Source: an uncultured SAR86 cluster bacterium
GTDB taxonomy: Bacteria; Pseudomonadota; Gammaproteobacteria; Magnimaribacterales; AG-339-G14
Assembly (NCBI GenBank): GCA_902524805.1
Contig: CABZES010000001.1
Coordinates: 1-64,000 of the forward strand
Direction: 5' to 3'
Length of the DNA stretch: 64,000 nucleotides
The notes beneath the pieces are model-generated. The model did not search any database, was not told where the DNA came from, and saw nothing but the letters and a program-made list of their open reading frames with translations. The position numbers and the translations under genes were made by a program. This document shows positions 57,723-64,000 of the stretch, one piece after another; position 1 is the first letter of the stretch, and each line of letters opens with the position of its first letter.

Positions 57723-59786
57723 TTATTCAACGTACTCAGCCAAATCGGATTGCATTGATTGAGCTGGAGCAAGATTATTAGATCCTGTCGGCACAAACCA
57801 AATCGGGGAAGACCAAGCTCTTTCCTGAATTGTGTCATGAATATCTGGTCTTGGAGCAAGACCTCTTCGGATGGCATCCCAAGTAGACCAACGGCAAGTC
57901 GGGTTTTCAAGAACTCTTACGTAATAAAAAGCTCTATCATTTGGATTGAAATCTGGATCTGTCCAAGTTGCTTTTAATTCAGCAGAACCAACATCCTTTG
58001 AGAAGGCGCAGGTTTCTATATCGACTCTGGCGCCATTGTCTGGACATCTATTTGTAAGTGGGTCTACCTGCAAGCCATTGGAACATGCAACATCATAGAT
58101 AACTTCTGTTGGAGATGAATCAAATTGATCAATGGAACCTTTGATGATTTGAACTCTTTGCAATGGTGCACCATTTTTGTCTCTTTGCGCCCAAACCAGG
58201 AAGCTAGGTACTTTATCACCATCAGCTAAAATTTCTCCACCCATTGTTGAACTGTTTGCATATGCTGCTTTAACAAGATTTTCATCATCTAGGTCGAGTT
58301 GATTTGTTTCGAAGCCTCCAAAAAATCTTACTTTCATTCTGTTTCCAGTGGTGGCAAAAGTTTCTTTTCTTCGCATGGCAGAAAAAAGAGAATCTCTAGT
58401 ATTTTCTTCTGCCCATACACCAGCAAGACCAGATGCTCCCCAAGTTTCAAAACCAGTGTTCGCATAAGTTCCCTGGTCAGTTTTAGTTAAACTGACACCA
58501 GCTCCTCCTTGAGGTAATTGCGATGCTTGGAGCTCGCTTAGAGGAACACTTCCTCTTCCTTCAGGAGTCCCATCAATAATTCCTATTTTCGACCAGTAAT
58601 CATTCTCACTATATGCACCGGCGCCGGTATGAGAATCACTAGCCCCAATTAGACCAAATTTAAAAGGGTTTCCTTGAGCGCTATATTCTAGAACCATTCC
58701 TCTTAAGAAGGCTTCTCTAACGTAACCACCTGAAGGAAAACTATAGGTTCTCGGAAAAGAACCAATTCTTGAATCGTAAATTCCAAAATCTGCAAATTCA
58801 TCATTTGGAGATAGAAGAGGGTGTGTATCAGAAGTTCCCTTAACTTGTGTCATCTCTACTAAAGGCTCATTTCTCATTCGCATTTCAGCATAATCTTGTG
58901 TGATAGGCTTTCCTTTAAAGGTTCGCATATCAAACATAGCTCCATTCGAGCCATTTGAATTGTGAGGAATAGCTATTGAATCAACTCCCATTTCTCTTAA
59001 GCCATCCATCCATTTCCATAAATTCTCAGGATTTATAGAATCAATCCTTGAGTGTGGTCTCACAGGTATTTGATCATCTTTAAAAATTACATTTCTATGT
59101 AAATTTCCATTTCCTACATCCGTTGAAGTTGTAAATTCATAAGCCGTAAAAGTAGTAAATTTTCCAGGATTATTAGCCTCTTCTGCGGCTCTGACAATAT
59201 CTGCCCAAGCAGAAATGTGAGTATCATGATCGAAAACTTTAGAACCAAGCTGTAAGTGAGGAATCAATATTGCTCGCCACAATGTTGGATCCCACCAGGG
59301 ACGAACGTCCGCAAGAATATTTCTTACTTGATTACCAAATAAATTAAATCTATCCACAATTGAGTCAACGCCTCTATTTCCATCGCGATTCAAATTATGA
59401 AAAGCCTCTACCCCTGGTAAAGTTGAGGCATAAGATGAAGTATCAGACCAAGCACTAATCATACCTAAGAAGAACGCATGATCTGTTACAGCATAAAAAT
59501 CCAATGGTTCATTTATCTTCATGTCAAAACCTAATGGATGTTGAATTGTTTCACCTTGAGCAAATCTGTAAGCATCATCTGGGGTAGCGGTAGTACCAAA
59601 TATATAAGCGTCAAACGAATATTTTGTGTGAATGTGAGTATCGCCAAAGTAGGCATTTCGGTCTTCGTTGTAGTCTGGTGTATTACTTACTGCGGAGACA
59701 ACTCCAGAATAGTCAACCAATTCATAACGTGTATCAGTACAACTAATAAAAGTTAAAATTAAAACAGTTATAAATAAATTTCTCAT
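57723..59786 (-). CDS. DUF3604 domain lipoprotein
   Basis: The 687-residue protein begins with a lipoprotein signal (MRNLFITVLILTFISC, Cys16). It continues with NAYFGDTHIHTKYSFDAY, a PHP-like metal-binding HxH motif, then YAVTDHAFFLG, IPHNSN, GASDSHTGAGAY and later WAEENTRDSLFSAMRRKETFATTG. These are the hallmarks of DUF3604 proteins, whose fold resembles PHP phosphoesterases; the true substrate is unknown to me. It heads an operon with a parvulin and a HupE-like protein, nine bases before the parvulin gene. Location is probably the inner leaflet of the outer membrane. Confidence 0.85.
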   Translation of the reverse strand: MRNLFITVLILTFISCTDTRYELVDYSGVVSAVSNTPDYNEDRNAYFGDTHIHTKYSFDAYIFGTTATPDDAYRFAQGETIQHPLGFDMKINEPLDFYAVTDHAFFLGMISAWSDTSSYASTLPGVEAFHNLNRDGNRGVDSIVDRFNLFGNQVRNILADVRPWWDPTLWRAILIPHLQLGSKVFDHDTHISAWADIVRAAEEANNPGKFTTFTAYEFTTSTDVGNGNLHRNVIFKDDQIPVRPHSRIDSINPENLWKWMDGLREMGVDSIAIPHNSNGSNGAMFDMRTFKGKPITQDYAEMRMRNEPLVEMTQVKGTSDTHPLLSPNDEFADFGIYDSRIGSFPRTYSFPSGGYVREAFLRGMVLEYSAQGNPFKFGLIGASDSHTGAGAYSENDYWSKIGIIDGTPEGRGSVPLSELQASQLPQGGAGVSLTKTDQGTYANTGFETWGASGLAGVWAEENTRDSLFSAMRRKETFATTGNRMKVRFFGGFETNQLDLDDENLVKAAYANSSTMGGEILADGDKVPSFLVWAQRDKNGAPLQRVQIIKGSIDQFDSSPTEVIYDVACSNGLQVDPLTNRCPDNGARVDIETCAFSKDVGSAELKATWTDPDFNPNDRAFYYVRVLENPTCRWSTWDAIRRGLAPRPDIHDTIQERAWSSPIWFVPTGSNNLAPAQSMQSDLAEYVE

Positions 59787-59862
59787 AATTCCCCACTAAG
59801 ATATAAATCCTTTCTCTAGGATTCTAAATTAAAACTCATTCGTCATACAAATGTCTTAAATT

Positions 59863-61542
59863 TTAAGCCCACTCTCTCGCGATCATGTCCGAAGCTTTTT
59901 CTCCAATCATAATAGTCGGAGCATTAGTGTTGCCCCCAATTAAAGTTGGCATAATAGACGCATCTGCAACTCTCACATTTGCAAGTGCATGCACTTTTAA
60001 TTCTTGATTCACTACACTCATATCATCCGAACCCATTTTACAAGTTCCTACAGGATGATAAACGGTATCGGCTTCCTCTCTTATAGCTTCTTCAATTTTC
60101 TCGTCACTGCTAAGATCAACAGGCCTAAGATTATTCATTGTATGTGCTTTTAGAGGTTCGGTGTTCATGATTTCCATCATTTTTTTATAACCCTCTATAA
60201 GTAAATCGACGTCTTCTCGAGCGCTTAAATAGTTAGGATCAATTTTAGGCGAATCTTTTGGATCACTGGAATTAAGCGTCACCTCACCAACAGATTTAGG
60301 CCTAAGCAAACACACGTGACAACTGAGACCATTACCGAACATAAATTCTCTGCCATGATCTTTTACTGGACCAATGACAAAATGCAATTGCAGATCTGGA
60401 ATTTCCTTTTCAGGAGAAGATTTTATGAAGCCTGCTCCCTGAGCAATATTTGAGGTAAAGAGACCTTTTCTCGTTAGAAAATATTTTATAATTTCTAAAG
60501 GATATTTAATAAATATAGATTTAAAAGAAAATCCAAATAAATCAATACTTTTATTCATGTGGACCGTGACGTAATCAATGTGATCTTGTAAATTTTTACC
60601 TACCCCAGGAATATTAAACAAAGTATCAATCCCATGTTTTTTTAACTCTTCTGTTGGACCTATTCCCGAGCGCATCAATATTTGTGGAGAACCAAAAGCA
60701 CCAGAAGATAATACAACCTCTTTCTTTACGCCGATTTGAAATGAGTTATTTTTCTTATCTAAGCACTCAACTAAAGTGGCCTTGTTTCCATCAAAAATAA
60801 TTCTATCTATTATTGTGTCAGTCAAGATCGTTAAATTTGGCCTATCTTTAATAGGATGAAGATAAGCATTTGCTGCGCTGCACCTTTTACCATTTTTTTG
60901 AGTTGTTTGATAAACGCCTATCCCTTCTTGATCTTTACCATTGTAATCATCATTAATTTTATAAAACTTAGAAGCTGCTTCGATGAAGTAATCAATAAAT
61001 TTATTTTTATATGGAGTATTTGTAACGTTTAGAGGCCCATTTTGCCCATGGTATTCATTATCAATCATTTCGTTGTGTTCCGCTTTTTTAAAATAAGGTA
61101 GGACCTCCTCATAGGACCAGCCTTTATTTCCAAGACTTGCCCAATGGTCGTAATCCCATTTATTACCGCGAACATAAGCCATTGCGTTTATAGAGCTAGA
61201 ACCGCCTAAAGTTTTGCCTCTTGGTTGGTATCCTTTTCGATGCTCTTCAATTTCCTCTTTAAGTTTATGAGTTTGCCCAGTGGTATCAACCACAGCAACT
61301 TCGTGCTCAAGAGTTTTTTCCTTTGCAAAAGCTTTTTGAGGTTCAGTTAAAAAAGCCCAATTAAATTTACTTTTATCTCCCATGAAAGCAAAAAAAGCTG
61401 GCGTACTTATTAGCACGCTTTTGTCTTTAGATCCGGCTTCAATTAGACAAACAGAATGATTTGGATTGGCGCTTAACCTATTTGCTAGAACGCAACCTGC
61501 AGAACCACCGCCCAGAACGACAAAATCAAAACTTTTCATCAA
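59863..61542 (-). CDS. GMC-family FAD-dependent oxidoreductase (choline dehydrogenase-like)
   Basis: The 559-residue flavoenzyme begins FDFVVLGGGSAGCVLANRLSANPNH, a dinucleotide-binding fold. It has the GMC signatures PRGKTLGGSSSINAMAYVRG and SSGAFGSPQILMRSGIG, and ends with YHPVGTCKMGSDDMSVV and the FAD-binding NTNAPTIMIGEKASDMI. An insert near residues 75-95 (LEHEVAVVDTTGQTHK) is not usual. Such enzymes oxidise alcohols; choline is only one possibility, and no betaine aldehyde dehydrogenase is linked. It overlaps the upstream MDR gene by four bases (ATGA), so the two are probably coupled and may act on related substrates. Confidence 0.9.
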   Translation of the reverse strand: MMKSFDFVVLGGGSAGCVLANRLSANPNHSVCLIEAGSKDKSVLISTPAFFAFMGDKSKFNWAFLTEPQKAFAKEKTLEHEVAVVDTTGQTHKLKEEIEEHRKGYQPRGKTLGGSSSINAMAYVRGNKWDYDHWASLGNKGWSYEEVLPYFKKAEHNEMIDNEYHGQNGPLNVTNTPYKNKFIDYFIEAASKFYKINDDYNGKDQEGIGVYQTTQKNGKRCSAANAYLHPIKDRPNLTILTDTIIDRIIFDGNKATLVECLDKKNNSFQIGVKKEVVLSSGAFGSPQILMRSGIGPTEELKKHGIDTLFNIPGVGKNLQDHIDYVTVHMNKSIDLFGFSFKSIFIKYPLEIIKYFLTRKGLFTSNIAQGAGFIKSSPEKEIPDLQLHFVIGPVKDHGREFMFGNGLSCHVCLLRPKSVGEVTLNSSDPKDSPKIDPNYLSAREDVDLLIEGYKKMMEIMNTEPLKAHTMNNLRPVDLSSDEKIEEAIREEADTVYHPVGTCKMGSDDMSVVNQELKVHALANVRVADASIMPTLIGGNTNAPTIMIGEKASDMIAREWA

Positions 61543-62549
61543 CTCTCCATAGTTATAGATATTTTACCAAAGTGTTTATTATCAATTTGATGTTGAAACG
61601 CTTTTGATAGGTCAGCCAAATCAAAAGTGTCACTAATTATAGGCTTGATATTATTCTTTTCAATAAACTTAATCATAGCTAATTGTGATTGTTGATTAGC
61701 CATAGCGATCCCACTTAAACGAACTTGTTTAAGAAAAATTCTTGGCAGAATAATTTCGCTAACTGCCGGGCCGCTTAAAACTCCTATCAAAGCTATATGC
61801 CCTCCAAGCTTTGCCGCTCGAACTGATTCACCGAAAGTTCCGCCACCACCTACTTCAATGACGTGATCGACTCCTTCGTTGTTTGTGAGTTTTAAGACCT
61901 CTTTTCCCCATTCCGGATTTTCCTTGTAGTTTATTAATTCGTCAGCACCCAAATCTTTAAGTTTAGATAATTTTTCCTCAGACGATGAAGTTGCAATAAC
62001 TTTAGCACCCATACATTTGGCTAACTGAAGTGCAAAAATTGAAACGCCACCAGTGCCTTGAACTAAAACTGTTTCGTTTGCTTTGAGATTACCCTCGTCT
62101 ACTAAAGCTCTCCAAGCAGTTAAACCTGCACAAGGCAAAGTCGCTGCCTCAGCAAAATTTAAATTTTCAGGTATTTTTGTTATTGCCGACTCTTTAATGG
62201 CTATAACTTCGGTTGCATAGCCATCTTCATTATCACCGATGAAACTTAATAATTCGAATTTTGGAGGGCCATCAATCCAATTAGGAAAACACACGCTCAT
62301 AACTTTGTCGCTAACCTTCCAATTTGTAACCTCGTCACCAACTTCAATAATTTCTCCTGCTCCATCTGAGAGCGGTATTCTTTTATCTTCAGTAGGAATT
62401 AAACCCAAGGCCACCATTAAGTCGTGATAATTTAGGCTACTTGCAGAGATCTTCATTAAAACTTCATTGCTTTGCAAATCAGGAGAATCGACATTTTCTA
62501 GTTTTAGATTTTCTAAGCCACCTGGTTTTTGAATTTGAATCTGCCTCAT
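61539..62549 (-). CDS. MDR-family zinc-free alcohol dehydrogenase or quinone reductase
   Basis: The 336-residue protein has SSLNYHDLMVALG and PLSDGAGEIIEVGDEVTNWKVSDKV in the catalytic domain and the coenzyme fold VLVQGTGGVSIFALQLAKCMGAKVIATSSSEEKL. Zinc ligands typical of alcohol dehydrogenases are not evident, so an NAD(P)H-dependent reductase is likely. It overlaps the GMC oxidoreductase by four bases. Start is ATG at 62549 with AAGGAGAAACA upstream. Confidence 0.85.
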   Translation of the reverse strand: MRQIQIQKPGGLENLKLENVDSPDLQSNEVLMKISASSLNYHDLMVALGLIPTEDKRIPLSDGAGEIIEVGDEVTNWKVSDKVMSVCFPNWIDGPPKFELLSFIGDNEDGYATEVIAIKESAITKIPENLNFAEAATLPCAGLTAWRALVDEGNLKANETVLVQGTGGVSIFALQLAKCMGAKVIATSSSEEKLSKLKDLGADELINYKENPEWGKEVLKLTNNEGVDHVIEVGGGGTFGESVRAAKLGGHIALIGVLSGPAVSEIILPRIFLKQVRLSGIAMANQQSQLAMIKFIEKNNIKPIISDTFDLADLSKAFQHQIDNKHFGKISITMES

Positions 62550-62913
62550 TTTGTTTCTCCTTATTAATTGGGTGAACTATTTTAGATCATATCAATCTTA
62601 AAAAAATAGTATTAAAAAAATACTTTTTAAAAAAAAATTGAAAAATTGCATAAAAAAGTGTCTTTTTAATAACTTTTTGTAAAAACTTTATAACAATAGT
62701 GAGAAAAAAGGTAAAAATGAGGTTTCTTCTATAGCTTTAAATGCTTATTTGACTATACTTTGAGCCTTGTTGGTCCAAATAAGTAATAAAAAAGCTTATT
62801 TTGATAACATAAAGTGCAAATTTCAATCTTTTGTCCAATTTGTTTACAAATAATGCCTTTTTCTTATGGTCTATCATATGTTTCAACAATTCATGATTAA
62901 ACGGAGTTACAAA
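62550..62913. other. AT-rich intergenic region upstream of MDR gene and micro-ORF
   Basis: These 364 bases have no plausible gene longer than the micro-ORF that follows. The first part is dominated by A and T runs (62595-62720). TTGACTATACTTTG near 62752 and the A/T-rich stretch before 62910 could hold promoters. I see no RNA gene or repeat. Confidence 0.4.
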
Positions 62914-63015
62914 ATGAATGTTTACAGAGCGGTAATAGGCACAGTGGGTTATGTGGTTTGCTTCTCTACCCTACTTTACATAGGTAGTTTAGGAATATTA
63001 ACTTTCGGTGCGTAA
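62914..63015 (+). CDS. 33-residue membrane micro-protein
   Basis: This ORF is too short for the supplied track. It starts with ATG at 62914, preceded by ACGGAGTTACAAA as a ribosome binding site, and ends with TAA at 63013. The product, MNVYRAVIGTVGYVVCFSTL followed by LYIGSLGILTFGA, is almost entirely one membrane helix. A strong terminator lies 50 bases downstream, so a short dedicated transcript is likely. The only gene in a 590-base gap, it is well supported as a transcribed unit but has no recognised family. Confidence 0.6.
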   Translation: MNVYRAVIGTVGYVVCFSTLLYIGSLGILTFGA

Positions 63016-63066
63016 ATCGAAGTTAGAAACGAATAAAGTTTTTTAAAAGTTTCTTCTCCCCCCCTT

Positions 63067-63095
63067 GAACCCCTGAGACTTCGGTCTTGGGGGTT
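63067..63095 (+). terminator. Strong rho-independent terminator with TTCG loop
   Basis: GAACCCCTGAGAC, loop TTCG, then GTCTTGGGGGTTC forms a 13-pair stem with wobble pairs, followed by TACTTTTTAG. The UUCG tetraloop and C/G-rich stem make it one of the strongest hairpins in the window. It ends the micro-protein transcript, or a small RNA covering it. Confidence 0.88.
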
Positions 63096-63141
63096 CTACT
63101 TTTTAGTCTCTTTATTTTTGAAAAGCGCTTTTTGGCAAAGT

Positions 63142-64000
63142 TTAAGAAGAGCAAGATATTTCTAAAGATTTTCCCCATTCAGGAGATGGCTCTGAGTAAC
63201 CTTCATATTTTGGTTGTTCATCAAATGGGTTATTTAAAATATTAGCCAAAAGCTCTACCTCGGAAAAATCTCCACTTTCAGCTTTTTTGATCGCTTGATG
63301 AGCAAGGTAATTTCTTAATATAAATTTTGGATTATTTGTTAACATTTTTTCTTGAGATATTTCTTTGGAAATTTTTTCCTCTTTAAATCGTTCTAGAAAC
63401 TTCTCTAGCCAAGCCTTGCCCTTTTCATCTTGAAATAGATTATTTTTCGTTTCATGTACTTTGTGAAGATTTCTAAAAAAGTTAGTGTAATCGGTTTTTG
63501 AGTCTTGCAAATAGGAGAGCAAAGATTCAATAAGTTTAATATCACTCTCTCTTTTTTCTTCAAGGCCCAATTTATTTCGATAAAGATCAGTTAAAAAGCT
63601 ATAAAAATAATTTTGATAATTCTTTAGAGATTTTACAAGTTTATCTTCCTCAATTATCTCATCTAGGGCAGCTGCTAAAGCCTGACAATTCCATAATCCA
63701 ATAGCAGGTTGATTATTAAAAGCATACCTGCCACTGTTATCTGAATGGTTGCAGATAAAATCTGGATTATAAGATTCCATAAAACCAAAAGGACCAAAAT
63801 CGAAAGTTTCACCAAGCAAAGACATGTTATCCGTATTCATAACTCCGTGAGCAAATCCGACCGCTTGCCAATTGGCAATCATTTCTGCTGTCGATCTAAC
63901 CGTTAGATCAAAAAAAATCTCATACTTATCTTTTTTTTCAACCAAGTCAGGAAAATATTCATCTAAAACATGGTCAAGCAACTCTGTAATATATTCTTTT
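63142..64000 (-). CDS. selO: Protein adenylyltransferase SelO, C-terminal part (start outside the window)
   Basis: The frame is open to the right edge, so the N-terminal part of this roughly 480-residue protein is missing. The visible 286 residues contain the SelO core WQAVGFAHGVMNTDNMSLLGETFDFGPFGFME and YNPDFICNHSDNSGRYAFNNQP. These hold the metal-binding asparagine and aspartate of the pseudokinase fold. The C-terminus ends in EISCSS; the Cys three from the end sits where the usual conserved cysteine or selenocysteine is found. SelO transfers AMP to protein targets in redox homeostasis. The track start at 63981 is a TTG inside the gene. Confidence 0.93.
   Translation of the reverse strand, partial: KEYITELLDHVLDEYFPDLVEKKDKYEIFFDLTVRSTAEMIANWQAVGFAHGVMNTDNMSLLGETFDFGPFGFMESYNPDFICNHSDNSGRYAFNNQPAIGLWNCQALAAALDEIIEEDKLVKSLKNYQNYFYSFLTDLYRNKLGLEEKRESDIKLIESLLSYLQDSKTDYTNFFRNLHKVHETKNNLFQDEKGKAWLEKFLERFKEEKISKEISQEKMLTNNPKFILRNYLAHQAIKKAESGDFSEVELLANILNNPFDEQPKYEGYSEPSPEWGKSLEISCSS

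Overview
The window is a piece of a bacterial chromosome, AT-rich and densely packed, that carries the replication origin. The gene order mnmG-rsmG-parA-parB-atpBEFHAGDC-glmU-glmS on one side of the origin, and dnaA-dnaN-recF-gyrB-gmhB-glyS-trkH-trkA-fmt-def-tsaC-aroE on the other, is the ancestral gammaproteobacterial (Pseudomonas-like) arrangement. The AT bias, the short spacers and overlaps, the missing atpI and rsmB, and the many oxidoreductases suggest a streamlined marine gammaproteobacterium of the SAR86 type. That assignment is an inference from content, not a database match.

Layout. 1-1873: a secreted Calx-beta protein cut by the window edge, and a membrane zinc peptidase. 1893-6847: an accessory island just downstream of glmS. 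It holds an Nmad3 protein, a predicted secreted protein, an SRA-HNH modification-dependent endonuclease and several small unknown genes. The modules are separated by extra copies of the last seven codons of glmS, and three of them are bounded by their own inverted repeats. 6850-16447: glmS, glmU and the F-type ATP synthase operon. 16520-24579: parB, parA, rsmG, mnmG, mnmE, yidC, yidD, rnpA and rpmH, all on the minus strand. 24580-24812: oriC with duplicated DnaA boxes. 24813-30707: dnaA, dnaN, recF (with a perfect parS inside it) and gyrB on the plus strand. 30704-36972: gmhB, a single-chain glycyl-tRNA synthetase, trkH, trkA, fmt and def on the minus strand. 37039-38896: purE, tsaC and aroE. 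38940-47160: a complete aa3-type cytochrome c oxidase locus with its assembly factors. 47260-48575: three paralogous small membrane proteins of unknown function, with strong ribosome binding sites and a terminator. 48574-64000: metabolic genes (two MDR oxidoreductases, gshA, pckA, a dienelactone-hydrolase-like protein, a GST, a GMC oxidoreductase), a DUF3604/parvulin/HupE operon, a 33-residue micro-ORF and a partial selO.

How the parts work together. The core is the origin-proximal housekeeping block: initiation (oriC, DnaA, DnaN), segregation (ParA, ParB, parS), membrane protein insertion (YidC, YidD), RNase P and energy conversion (ATP synthase, cytochrome oxidase). The most unusual region is the glmS-linked island. 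It looks like a stack of small cargo cassettes, each having brought its own glmS 3' end and left the older one behind. Its cargo includes a predicted anti-phage nuclease that reads modified DNA, and no complete transposase or integrase is visible. The second unexplained locus is the trio of paralogous membrane proteins after the oxidase genes.
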